Source of the DNA: Bacteroidota bacterium
GTDB lineage: Bacteria; Bacteroidota; Bacteroidia; Cytophagales; Cyclobacteriaceae
Assembly: GCA_018266055.1 (NCBI GenBank)
Contig: JAFDYT010000005.1
Span: 372,001-436,000, forward strand
DNA: 64,000 bases
Reading direction: 5' to 3'
Shown here: one piece after another, positions 51,295 to 61,600 of the stretch
Numbering within the stretch: position 1 is the first letter of the stretch
How the letters are laid out: each line of letters begins with the position of its first letter
Made by a program: the position numbers and the translations under genes
Notes under the pieces: generated by a model
What the model saw: the letters and a program-made list of their open reading frames with translations, nothing else
Told to the model about the DNA's origin: nothing
Databases searched by the model: none

Positions 51295-52566
51295 ATGACC
51301 AACGCAACTACAGAAAAGGAAAGAACCTTTTCTTCGTATCAGGTATTTGTCATTGCGATCTTATCGATTTTGCAATTTTCCATCATTCTTGATTTTATGG
51401 TGCTGTCGCCGCTGGGGGCCATCCTTATGCCGCAGCTCAATATTACAACAGCCCAATTTGGGTGGGTTGTTTCGGCCTATGCTTTTAGTGCCGGCGCTTC
51501 CGGAATTCTGGCGGCAGGATTTGCCGATGGATTTGACCGAAAGAAATTTTTACTTTTTTTCTACGCCGGATTTCTGCTGGGCACTGTGCTTTGTGCGTTA
51601 GCGCCTGACTATACTTCATTGCTCGTGGCCCGTGTGATCACCGGAATTTTTGGTGGTGTAATCGGGTCGGTAAGTTTTGCGATCATTAGTGACCTTTTCA
51701 AATTTGAAGTGCGTGGTCGTGTAATGGGATTTGTACAAATGGCTTTTGCGGCGAGTCAGATTCTGGGTTTGCCGATTGGATTAGTATTGGCGAATAAGTA
51801 TGGATGGCATTCTCCTTTTTGGATGATCGTACTTTGTGGCGTTGTGGTGGGTGTTTTGATTGTACTATACATGAAACCGGTGGATGCGCATCTGAAAATA
51901 AAATCGGATCGAAATGCTCTTCAGCACCTAATTAAAACAGCCTCGATGCCGGATTATGTGAAAGCTTTTTTTTGTACTACGTTATTGGCGACTGGTGGGT
52001 TTATGCTGATGCCTTTCGGAAGTGCCTTTAGCACACATAATTTAGGATTGACCATGGATCAATTGCCGTGGATTTACGGCATCACCGGAGCGTTCTCTAT
52101 TTTAACCGGACCACTTCTCGGAAAACTAAGCGACCGCTTTGGTAAACTTCAGATTTTTGTCGGTGGCACTATTGTCGGGGCAATCATGGTGGGGGTTTAT
52201 ACGCAGCTGGGAGTAACCCCAATTTGGGTAGTGGTGCTTATCAACATTATTTTGTTTGCGGGCATCAGTGCGCGGATGATTTCTTCATCAGCTTTAGTTT
52301 CTGCTATTCCTGCAGCGCAGGATCGTGGGGCATTTATGAGTATCAATGCCTCGGTACAACAGGTTGCCGGAGGAATTTCTTCAGCCATTGCCGGATTGAT
52401 CGTGCTTCAAGGATCCAATGGCATGCTACAGCGCTATGATATTCTCGGATATGTAGTTATCGGGACAATGTTTGTCACGGTGGTGATGATGTATTATATC
52501 GACAAGCAAGTGTTGCGTATGACGAAAGAAGCCTCTCAAGTTACAGCAGCGAGAGAAGTGGCTTAA
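51295..52566 (+). CDS. Major facilitator superfamily transporter (DHA1-like)
   Basis: The 423-residue protein has about 12 hydrophobic segments. The first half carries the GFADGFDRKKF loop (MFS motif A-like, between helices 2 and 3), and the second half a repeated GKLSDRFGKL loop. Likely a drug or metabolite proton antiporter; substrate unknown. It follows the adenosyltransferase after 16 bp and may be co-transcribed with it, although no functional link is apparent. Confidence 0.88.
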   Translation: MTNATTEKERTFSSYQVFVIAILSILQFSIILDFMVLSPLGAILMPQLNITTAQFGWVVSAYAFSAGASGILAAGFADGFDRKKFLLFFYAGFLLGTVLCALAPDYTSLLVARVITGIFGGVIGSVSFAIISDLFKFEVRGRVMGFVQMAFAASQILGLPIGLVLANKYGWHSPFWMIVLCGVVVGVLIVLYMKPVDAHLKIKSDRNALQHLIKTASMPDYVKAFFCTTLLATGGFMLMPFGSAFSTHNLGLTMDQLPWIYGITGAFSILTGPLLGKLSDRFGKLQIFVGGTIVGAIMVGVYTQLGVTPIWVVVLINIILFAGISARMISSSALVSAIPAAQDRGAFMSINASVQQVAGGISSAIAGLIVLQGSNGMLQRYDILGYVVIGTMFVTVVMMYYIDKQVLRMTKEASQVTAAREVA

Positions 52567-52599
52567 ATCAATATGCTTCCGATTGCAAACCTGAAATGT

Positions 52600-52607
52600 T
52601 ACTTTTG
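52600..52607 (+). promoter_or_regulatory. Candidate -7 promoter box for the cyclophilin gene
   Basis: TACTTTTG is an exact TAnnTTTG match about 40 nt before the ATG at 52648. The nearest TTG upstream has only 14 nt spacing, shorter than the usual 17-19, so support is moderate. Confidence 0.35.
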
Positions 52608-52647
52608 TCGTCAATCTTATTCTTTATAATTTCTTAAACTTAATTCA

Positions 52648-53088
52648 ATGACTACGGCTGAAATCCACACCAAAAAAGGAGTAATGAAAATAAAATTCTT
52701 TGAAGAAGATGCTCCTAATACTGTTAAGAATTTTATCACCCTTGCAGAAAAAGGTTTTTACGATGGCCTTACATTTCATCGCGTGATTCCCAACTTTGTT
52801 ATTCAGGGAGGATGCCCTAACGGCATAGGCAACGGCGGTCCCGGCTATCACATCGACTGCGAACTTACTGGCAATAATCAGTACCATGATCGCGGAGTAT
52901 TGTCCATGGCTCATGCCGGCAGAAATACCGGAGGCTCTCAATTTTTTATTTGTCACTCGCGTCAAAATACTTCTCACCTGGATCGTAACCATACTGTATT
53001 CGGAAAGGTGTATGAAGGCCTTGAGGTGATCGACGCAATTCGTCAGGGTGATGTGATGGAAAAAGTAATTATCAAAAAGGAAGCTTAG
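52648..53088 (+). CDS. Cyclophilin-type peptidyl-prolyl cis-trans isomerase
   Basis: The 146-residue product has the cyclophilin catalytic core: [13 protein letters not shown] (with the catalytic Arg), [10 protein letters not shown], and [15 protein letters not shown]. No signal peptide is visible, so it is cytoplasmic. It is the small PpiB-like type. It stands 82 bp after the MFS gene and has a candidate promoter box; the M16 peptidase gene follows after 66 bp. Confidence 0.93.
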   Translation: MTTAEIHTKKGVMKIKFFEEDAPNTVKNFITLAEKGFYDGLTFHRVIPNFVIQGGCPNGIGNGGPGYHIDCELTGNNQYHDRGVLSMAHAGRNTGGSQFFICHSRQNTSHLDRNHTVFGKVYEGLEVIDAIRQGDVMEKVIIKKEA

Positions 53089-53154
53089 TTAACCAAGGAG
53101 TAGTCAATACGTATATCGCTTCTAGTTTTTAGCTGGATTTAAAATTATAGTACC

Positions 53155-56139
53155 ATGAGACGAAAAATTTCAACTTTAGTCGGCATGTTCGCAACAGCCG
53201 CATTGCTTTTAAGCTGCGCGAAAGAGGGCAAGTACGAAACCCAAACTGGGGAGAGCAACGGGTATTCATACGAATACGTGACCAACGACCCGCTTCAGGT
53301 AAGAATCTACACGCTAAAAAACGGACTTAAAGTTTATCTCAGTCAGTACAAGGCTGAACCTCGTGTCATGACTTCCATCGCCGTTAAAGCTGGTGGAAAA
53401 TTTGATCCGGCGAATGCTACCGGACTTGCGCATTACCTTGAGCACATTATGTTCAAGGGGACTGCAGACTTTGGTACTCAAGCCTGGGATAAAGAAAATA
53501 TTTTTCTTGACAGCATTGAACACATGTTCGAGCATTACCGCACACTTTCCGATTCGGTGGAGCGCATGAACTACTATAAAAAAATCGACCAGGTTTCGAA
53601 CGAGGCTTCTAAGTTTGCTATCGCCAACGAATACGACAAAATGGTATCAGAGATTGGCGCTAAGGGTACCAATGCTTACACGACTGAAGACCGTACTGTT
53701 TATGTTAATGATATTCCTGCCAACCAGATAAAGAACTGGCTTGCGATTGAATCCAATCGCTTTCAAAAAATTGTTCCCCGCCTTTTCCATACCGAACTGG
53801 AAGCGGTGTATGAAGAAAAGAACCGGAGCCTCGACAACGATTATTGGAAGACTTACGAAGCGATGTATGCCGCTGCTTTTAAGAAGCATCCTTATGGAAC
53901 ACAGACGGTGATTGGTACAATTGATCATTTGAAAAATCCCTCCATCACCGAAATCAAAAAATATTTTTACAAGTACTATCGCCCTAACAACGTGGCGATC
54001 TGCATGAGCGGCGATCTTGATTACGATAAAACAATTGCAGCCATTGATTCTTCTTTCGGAGGTTGGGAACCGAATCATGAGTTAAAGCCATGGGAACCTG
54101 TGGTTGAAGATGAGATCACAAAACCCGTTACTGTCGATGTGTACGGCCCGGATTCGGAATGGCTCAACATCGCCTTCCGGTTTAAAGGAACAAATTCAGA
54201 CGATGCCAAATTACTTCGTCTTACCGATATGATTTTGTCTAATTCGCAGGCGGGTCTCATCGATCTTAATTTGAAAGAAAAGCAGAAAGTGCTGGAGCCA
54301 ACCAGCTTTGTAAACAGTCTCAATGATTATACGCTACACGTGCTGAGTGGTAAACCTCGCGAAGGACAGACTTTAGAAGATGTTAAAAAACTTTTGCTTG
54401 ATCAGGTTGAGTTACTCAAGAAAGGTCAATTTGAAGATTGGCTTATTGATGCAACAATCAATGATCTGAAAAAGATGTCGATTCAACAGTCGCAATACAA
54501 TTGGTCGCGCTCAAACGACGAAGTGATGGCCTTTACGAATGGAATGGATTGGAAAGACTACGTTTCACGAACCGATGATCTTCATAAGTATACCAAAGAA
54601 GATATTGTGAAGTTTGCCAATGCGCATTATAAAGACAATTATATTGTGGTGTACAAACGCAACGGCAAAGATCCGAATCAAAAGAAAGTTACCAAGCCTT
54701 CCATCACCAAGGTTGCTCTGAATAAAGAATCAAAATCTCCTTTCCATGAAAAATTATTATCTAATAAGGTAGAGAAGATTCAGCCTGTGTTTGTGGATTA
54801 TGAGAAGGATATTCAAAAGCTGAAGATGAATAAAGAAGTAGAGGTGCTCTACACGAAGAATCCTGAAAACGAGTTGTTCACTCTTTATTATTTATCCGAT
54901 GTAGGGACCAACAACAATCCAAAGATGAAGCAAGCGGTTGAGTACCTGGAATACCTAGGTACCAACGATATGACTTCGGAAGAAGTGAAGAAGGAGTTCT
55001 ATAAAATCGGCTGCAGTTTTGGTGTCTTTGCTGACGATGATCAAACCTACGTTTACCTCAGTGGCTTGTCTGAAAATATGGACAAGGCCATTGCGTTGTT
55101 TGAAAAACTTTTGGCTGATCCTAAACCTGACGACGAGGCATTGCAGAAGATGATTGACGGAATCTTCAAGAAGCGCGACGACGTGAAGAAAGATAAAAAT
55201 GAAATCCTTTGGCAGGGGCTCATGAATTTTGGGTTGTACGGACCGAAGTCGCCGTTTACGAATGTTCTTACCAACAAAGAACTGCGTGATTTAAAAGCCG
55301 CGGAGCTGGTGAACATTATTAAAGGATTCACGAAAATGGAACACCGCGTACTCTACTATGGTCCAAAATCAGAAAGTGAATTGCTCACCTCGTTGAATAC
55401 TGGTCACCAACTTCCCGAGCAATTAATTCCTGCTCCTGCGCCCGTTGAATTCAAAATTCAGGATATGCAAAAGCCTTCTGTGTATTGGGCCAACTATGAC
55501 ATGGTTCAAGCGGAAATCATCTTCCTTTCTAAAGGTGAGAAATTTGATGCAACCCGGATGCCTCAGGCTCGCATGTTCAATGAGTATTTTGGAGGAAATA
55601 TGGCATCACCGGTATTTCAGGAATTGCGTGAAGCTCAAGGTCTTGCTTATGCGGCATTTGCTACGTATCGCGTCGCTCCGATAAAAGACGACAACGATCA
55701 TTTCTTTGGCTACATCGGCACGCAGGCCGACAAGCAGGCTGAGTCAATGAAAGCCATGATGGGACTTATTCAGGATTTCCCTCGTTCGGAAAACGGATTT
55801 GAAGTAGCGCGCAATTCGTTGATGAATCAACTGGAAAGCGAGCGCATTACCAAAACCAATATTCTCTTTAATTACGAAACAGCTCGCCGAAGAGGTCTTG
55901 ATCATGACATCCGCAAAGACGTGTATGAGCAAATCATGAACATGACAATTGAAGATGTGGCGAATTTCCAGAAGCAATTCATCAAAGACAGAAAATTCAA
56001 CGTAGTGCTGGTAGGCGATAAGAAAAAATTGAACCTCAAAGACCTTGAAAAATACGGCACTGTGAAGGAGCTAACACTCGACGAATTGTTTGGCTACGAG
56101 AAACCGCTGAAGGTGAACAAAGAAGTTCCGAATCAATAA
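53155..56139 (+). CDS. M16-family zinc peptidase, lipoprotein, two-domain
   Basis: The 994-residue product has a lipoprotein leader (ALLLSC, Cys21) and an inverted zinc motif His93-x2-Glu96-His97 (HYLEHIMFKGT) with a downstream acidic EEKNRS as the likely third ligand. The second half holds an inactive M16_C-type partner domain. M16 peptidases of this size degrade short peptides in the periplasm. It is monocistronic by spacing and ends in a strong bidirectional terminator. The next gene is a convergent TonB receptor, which may or may not be linked. Confidence 0.92.
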   Translation: MRRKISTLVGMFATAALLLSCAKEGKYETQTGESNGYSYEYVTNDPLQVRIYTLKNGLKVYLSQYKAEPRVMTSIAVKAGGKFDPANATGLAHYLEHIMFKGTADFGTQAWDKENIFLDSIEHMFEHYRTLSDSVERMNYYKKIDQVSNEASKFAIANEYDKMVSEIGAKGTNAYTTEDRTVYVNDIPANQIKNWLAIESNRFQKIVPRLFHTELEAVYEEKNRSLDNDYWKTYEAMYAAAFKKHPYGTQTVIGTIDHLKNPSITEIKKYFYKYYRPNNVAICMSGDLDYDKTIAAIDSSFGGWEPNHELKPWEPVVEDEITKPVTVDVYGPDSEWLNIAFRFKGTNSDDAKLLRLTDMILSNSQAGLIDLNLKEKQKVLEPTSFVNSLNDYTLHVLSGKPREGQTLEDVKKLLLDQVELLKKGQFEDWLIDATINDLKKMSIQQSQYNWSRSNDEVMAFTNGMDWKDYVSRTDDLHKYTKEDIVKFANAHYKDNYIVVYKRNGKDPNQKKVTKPSITKVALNKESKSPFHEKLLSNKVEKIQPVFVDYEKDIQKLKMNKEVEVLYTKNPENELFTLYYLSDVGTNNNPKMKQAVEYLEYLGTNDMTSEEVKKEFYKIGCSFGVFADDDQTYVYLSGLSENMDKAIALFEKLLADPKPDDEALQKMIDGIFKKRDDVKKDKNEILWQGLMNFGLYGPKSPFTNVLTNKELRDLKAAELVNIIKGFTKMEHRVLYYGPKSESELLTSLNTGHQLPEQLIPAPAPVEFKIQDMQKPSVYWANYDMVQAEIIFLSKGEKFDATRMPQARMFNEYFGGNMASPVFQELREAQGLAYAAFATYRVAPIKDDNDHFFGYIGTQADKQAESMKAMMGLIQDFPRSENGFEVARNSLMNQLESERITKTNILFNYETARRRGLDHDIRKDVYEQIMNMTIEDVANFQKQFIKDRKFNVVLVGDKKKLNLKDLEKYGTVKELTLDELFGYEKPLKVNKEVPNQ

Positions 56140-56145
56140 GTAAAC

Positions 56146-56178
56146 AAAAAAAGGCTCGAAGATTTTCGAGCCTTTTTC
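56146..56178. terminator. Bidirectional intrinsic terminator between the M16 and TonB-receptor genes
   Basis: AAGGCTCGAA (56151-56160) pairs with TTCGAGCCTT (56165-56174) around a GATT loop, with A5 on the left and T-rich sequence on the right, giving a U-tract for each strand. Confidence 0.85.
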
Positions 56179-56193
56179 TTTTGAAGGTTTTTC

Positions 56194-58557
56194 TTAAAAA
56201 GTTATTCGCAAGGTTGAGCCATAATTCCTTGGATTACCCAAATGGGTTGCGCCGAAGTCATAGGCGTAAGCAATATACTTCGTGTCGGCGAGGTTTCTTC
56301 CCCAAAACATCAACTCAAAATTTTTAATGGCGAATCCAAACCGGGTGTTAAGAAGATTGTACGAAGATTGTTGAATGGTATTCGCCAGATCAAAATATTG
56401 GCTACCAAGATTCATCCATTCGCCTCGCACTGTGAAGTGCAAATTGGTTCCTTTGATGTTGTTCGATTGATATTGTATTGCCACCATAGAGGTGGATGAT
56501 GGCGTAAAGATTTGCCGATTTCCTCCAAGATCAACGCTCTGACCGTTTTGAGAAACACGCAGTGAGTTGTAATGGGCGTCGTTTGTGCCGAAGTTGTAAT
56601 CCACTTGCAATCCCTTTGCAGGTGTTGCGGAAAATTCAAGTTCCACACCGCTGCTGGTCAATGATCCCGTGTTTCGGATTACAGTGATGGCGGCGGGCAA
56701 TACCAGCGTAGGTACTTGTGCATCCGTTACCTGAATGGTGAACGCAGTAAGGTTTACTCTCAGGCGGTTGTTGAGAAATGTATTCTTTATTCCGATTTCA
56801 AAATTATTACTGTATTCAGGTTTGTATGAATACAGCGGAGCTTGTGAGGGGTCGGCAGATAAGCCTGTAAGTCCGCCAGTGCGAAAGCCGCGGCTATATG
56901 TTCCATAAAACAAATGATCGGGCATACCGGTGTAAGCAACAGTGGCTTTTGGAGAGAGGGCGTGATAAGATACCGAAGCAGATGTGTCGGGACGAATGTC
57001 AAAGATCGGATTTGGATTCGGGTCATGTTGATATTGACTGAGTGCTTGTGTTTGCTTGCGCTCATAATCATAACGGAGGCCGGCGGTAACTTCAATTGCT
57101 GAGGCAATATTGTACGAAGCCTGGCCGAAGAACGCTACGCCCGTATTGGTATTAGTGCTGGTGTTAATAATGGAGAACAAAGAGTCTTGTGCGCCTACAT
57201 ATTTAGCATCGGCACCAAAACGGGTAGCCTGTTTAACAGGGCTTGTCTGATGGTACAGGTAGCTTCCTGCCGTCCACTTCAATCCGGAAGAAGCATCCGC
57301 TGGCGACGTAAACTTAAACTCTTGCGTCACAACCTTCACATTGTTCCAGTTCTTGCCATAGTTGTTGATGATGGATACACCATCAATAGGCGAGAAATCT
57401 CCATCAATTGGATTTTGATAGTAGCGGTAGTTGGATTGATAAGTTGTTTGCGAGGAGAAGTTAAATTTTGATCCGGTATAGAATGCCGTTGCTGAACTAT
57501 TAAAAACATTGTCCACCATTTGCGTTGTCGCATTTTGATTTACCACGTAAGGATTGGTCAGCGCCTCTTGTACAGTTCCGGCTAACGTAAAGGCTCCGTT
57601 ATTGCGATTGTCGTTGTGTTTAGCGTTAAGTGTAATTACCCAGGACTTACTGGCAATAAACTTGAGATAATAACTTCCGGTAAAGCTGTGCTTTCTGTCG
57701 AACGGCGTGTTGTTGTATTGGTTGGTATAAAATCCGTTTGTTTCGTCATACACACCCGACACGCCGAGAAAGAGTTTATTTTTTATTAGCGGCGTTCTAA
57801 TTCCTGCACTATAGCGGTGCTGACCGAAGGTGCCAGCATTGGTTTCAATAAAACCTGACGTAACGTTAGATGGTTGTTTTGTGACCACATTAATCACACC
57901 ACCCATGGCGTTGCGGCCATACAGCGTTCCCTGCGGTCCGCGAAGAACCTCGATACGCTCCACATCAAACAACTGAGCGATGTAGGTATCAAGTCCGAAT
58001 TGGTTCACGCCATCGATGTATGTAGCCACGGCGGGATCGTAGGAAGTGGAAGTGATGCCACGCACCGACGTCACATTTCGGTTATCACCCGGATCGGCAG
58101 AGTAAAGGTTAGGAACAATCGCTGTAATGTCGCGCAAATTCCAAACCCGGAATTGCTGTACCTGTTTCCTCGAAAGGGTAGAGATACCGGAAGGAATTTT
58201 CTGTGCTTCCTCTTCTGTTTTTTGTGCGGTTACGACCACCGGATCAAGCTGGGTGGTAGCTTCATGAAGCTGGATGGCAAGTTCTTCCGGCTGATCTTCC
58301 ACCACGATTTCATTTTGAAAAGAGGCAAAGCCGATCGCTGTTGCTTCGAGGATAAATTTCCCTTTCGTCAAATTGGTGAATTGAAATTTTCCCTCCTGGT
58401 CCGAGATAGTAAAATAATTTGTGTTTAAGATATGAATGGAAGCGCCATTCAGCCGCTGGCCGCGGGTATCGGTAACTAAACCTGAAATAGTGATGGATTG
58501 AGCCCATACCGCTGAGCTAAGCAAGGACAATACGAATAGATTGACGATGTATTTCAT
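56194..58557 (-). CDS. TonB-dependent outer-membrane receptor, siderophore-receptor-like
   Basis: The 787-residue product has a signal peptide (residues 1-19, ending AVWAQ), an N-terminal carboxypeptidase-regulatory-like domain (about 22-95), a plug with VTSVRGITSTSYDPAVATYI, IEVLRGPQGTLYGRNAMGGV and INVVTKQPS, and a barrel ending in GSTLRITF. The plug resembles catecholate-siderophore/pesticin-type receptors rather than SusC. It has no SusD partner and stands alone between convergent and divergent genes. The substrate is unknown; ferric siderophore is a reasonable guess. No iron-box can be named for this phylum from sequence alone. Confidence 0.9.
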   Translation of the reverse strand: MKYIVNLFVLSLLSSAVWAQSITISGLVTDTRGQRLNGASIHILNTNYFTISDQEGKFQFTNLTKGKFILEATAIGFASFQNEIVVEDQPEELAIQLHEATTQLDPVVVTAQKTEEEAQKIPSGISTLSRKQVQQFRVWNLRDITAIVPNLYSADPGDNRNVTSVRGITSTSYDPAVATYIDGVNQFGLDTYIAQLFDVERIEVLRGPQGTLYGRNAMGGVINVVTKQPSNVTSGFIETNAGTFGQHRYSAGIRTPLIKNKLFLGVSGVYDETNGFYTNQYNNTPFDRKHSFTGSYYLKFIASKSWVITLNAKHNDNRNNGAFTLAGTVQEALTNPYVVNQNATTQMVDNVFNSSATAFYTGSKFNFSSQTTYQSNYRYYQNPIDGDFSPIDGVSIINNYGKNWNNVKVVTQEFKFTSPADASSGLKWTAGSYLYHQTSPVKQATRFGADAKYVGAQDSLFSIINTSTNTNTGVAFFGQASYNIASAIEVTAGLRYDYERKQTQALSQYQHDPNPNPIFDIRPDTSASVSYHALSPKATVAYTGMPDHLFYGTYSRGFRTGGLTGLSADPSQAPLYSYKPEYSNNFEIGIKNTFLNNRLRVNLTAFTIQVTDAQVPTLVLPAAITVIRNTGSLTSSGVELEFSATPAKGLQVDYNFGTNDAHYNSLRVSQNGQSVDLGGNRQIFTPSSTSMVAIQYQSNNIKGTNLHFTVRGEWMNLGSQYFDLANTIQQSSYNLLNTRFGFAIKNFELMFWGRNLADTKYIAYAYDFGATHLGNPRNYGSTLRITF

Positions 58558-58679
58558 GAATTAAAATTAGGCCTGCAAAGAAAGCAATAAATAAGGTGTT
58601 TTATAAATCAGAAAAAATTTTCATTTTTATTGCGTCAGAACTACACATTAATAAAAACCACAACACTAATCAAACTATA

Positions 58680-61600
58680 ATGCCTATGAAGAATCATTCT
58701 TCTATAACTAAAAGACTGACCAGGATGGCTGCGGCGATAATCCTGCTGGTCTTTACTCTTGGAATGAGCTCGGTAGATAAACCTGCAGTCCTTGTATTCT
58801 CAAAAACAGACGGCTTCCGGCATTCTTCTATTGGTGCGGGTAAAGCAGCATTTCAGAAAATGGCCGACGAAAAAGGATTCGCTGTTGAGTTTTCAGAAGA
58901 TGCAAATTCGTTTACGGCGTCAAACCTGAAACGGTTTAGTGCTGTTGTTTTTTTGAACACCACCGGCAATATCCTTACCGACGATCAGCAAGCTGAATTC
59001 GAGCGATATATTCAGGCGGGTGGAGGATATCTCGGCATTCATGCTGCCACCGATTGTGAATACGAGTGGCCGTGGTACGGAAGATTGGCTGGCGCTTTTT
59101 TTCTGGATCATCCGAATCCGAATAATATCCAAAAGGGAAAATTCTTTGTAGTGCAAAAGGATCATTGGGCAACGAAGGGAATGCCCGATGAATTTGAGCG
59201 GACCGATGAATTTTACAGTTTCAAATCAATTGACCCGACCATCAATGTGCTGGTGAAGATTGATGAGAAGTCGTACGTGGGAGGGAAGAACGGCGACAAT
59301 CACCCGATGAGTTGGTATCACGATTTCGAGGGAGGTCGTGCCTTTTATACAGCCATGGGACACACGGAAGAAACATTTTCCGAGCCGCTCTTTTTAAATC
59401 ATGTGTGGGCAGGCTTGCATTATGCGATGGGCGGCGATACTCCAGTTGCCTTAGACTACTCCAAAGCGCGCCCCGAGGAAAACCGTTTTACGAAAGTAAT
59501 CCTGAAAGAAAAATTAAATGAACCGATGGAGCTCAGCGTACTCAACGACGGTCGGATTCTCTTTATTGAACGCCACGGTGCCGTGCGGATTTACAATACC
59601 AAGACCAAGGTACTAAAGACCATAGCCACCATTCCGGTAAGTACTCAGTACAAAGACAAAGAAGGCAAAACTTCTGAGGCAGAGGATGGCTTGCTCGGGT
59701 TGAACAAGGATCCCAATTTTTCTGTCAACCATTGGATCTATCTTTATTATTCTGATCCGGGCAAATCACAAAACATGCTGGCCCGCTTTACGCTCGTAGG
59801 CGATGTATTGGATCTGACTTCGAAAAAGGTTTTACTCACGGTACCCGTGCAGCGCGAGCAATGTTGCCACACCGGAGGAAGCATTGCGTGGGATAAACAA
59901 GGCAACCTTTATCTGTCGACGGGGGATAACACCAGTCCACGCGAAGTAAACTATGCGCCCATTGATGAACGCGAGGGCAAGGCTCCGTGGGATGCGCAGA
60001 AATCATCGGCGAATACGAACGACTTGCGCGGAAAAATTATTCGCATCAAACCTCAGGCCGACGGAACATATTCTATTCCCGATGGAAATTTATTCCCGAA
60101 AGGAACTGCGTTGACAAAACCGGAGATCTACACCATGGGGCACCGTAATCCGTTCCGTATTTCGGTGGATCAAAAGACAGGATTTCTCTATTGGGGCGAA
60201 GTAGGCCCCGATGCCAACGAAGCTGACTCACTGCGTGGGCCGGCCGGGCAAGATGAAGTGGGGCAGGCTCGCATGGCAGGAAACTTCGGGTGGCCTTATT
60301 TTGTGGGCGACAACAAAGCCTATCGTTACTTCGATTATGCTGCCAACAAACCTGGCGCTTTTTATAAAGTGGAGAAACCCATTAACAACTCACCGAACAA
60401 CACAGGCTTGAAGGAACTTCCTCCGGCGCAAAAGGCATTTATATGGTATCCTTACGGTGAATCGAAGGAGTTTCCGCTGGTAGGATCGGGCGGACGGAAT
60501 GCGATGGCAGGCCCGGTATTTTATAGTGATCTCTTCAAAACTGCGGCGCGGCCATTCCCTGCCTATTACAATGAGAAATTATTCATCTACGACTGGATGC
60601 GCGGATGGATCATGGCGGTGACGATGGATAAAAATGGAAACTATCAGTCGATGGAACGCTTTATGCCAAGCTATAAATTCAGCAACCCGATGGACATGGA
60701 GTTTGACACCAACGGAGATCTCTACATGCTTGAATATGGTTCGGGCTGGTTTACCGGCAACGACGATGCCCGCCTTATTCGCATTGAGTACAATGGCGGT
60801 AATCGCAAGCCGTTCATTCAGGTGAACGCCGATAAGTTGGGTGGATCAATTCCATTTAACGTGAAGCTTTCTTCCGAAGGAACAAAAGATGCAGACAATG
60901 ATCCGCTTACGTATTCATGGACTATTACTTCTAAGACAGGATTTACTAAAACAATAAACGAGCCTAACGCCACACTCTCGCTCACCAAGCCCGATGTGTA
61001 CAAGGCAACACTTACTGTCTCTGACGGAAAAGGCGGGGTATCTTCACAGTCGCTTGAGCTTATCGCGGGAAATGAACCACCGGTGGTTTCCTTCGACTTA
61101 GGAAAAGCCAACCGCACTTTTTATACGCCAGACAAAGTGTACAACTATGCGGTCAAAGTGGAAGATAAAGAAGACGGAACATTGGCCAGCGGAAAAATTA
61201 ATCCTCAACGTGTAATCGTCAGTATCGACTATTTACCGGAAGGTTTTGACAAAACCGAAATCGCTCGCGGTCATCGCACCGCCGAAGCGGCCGCACCTGT
61301 TTCCACCAAAGGTTTAAAACTCATTGAAGCTAGCGATTGCAAAGCGTGTCACGCCATCGACAAGAAATCAGTCGGTCCAGCGTACCGCGATGTATCGCTG
61401 AAATACAAAGGCAAGCCGGGTGCTCTTGAAAATCTAACCAAGAAAGTTATCTCCGGAGGAAGCGGCGTGTGGGGCAATATTCCGATGGCAGCACATCCTC
61501 AGCTCACTGCTGCCGATGCCTCAGAGATGATCAACTATATCCTCAGTCTTACGGATGAAAAATCATTGGTGAAGTCTCTTCCGGTGAAGGGAACCTACAC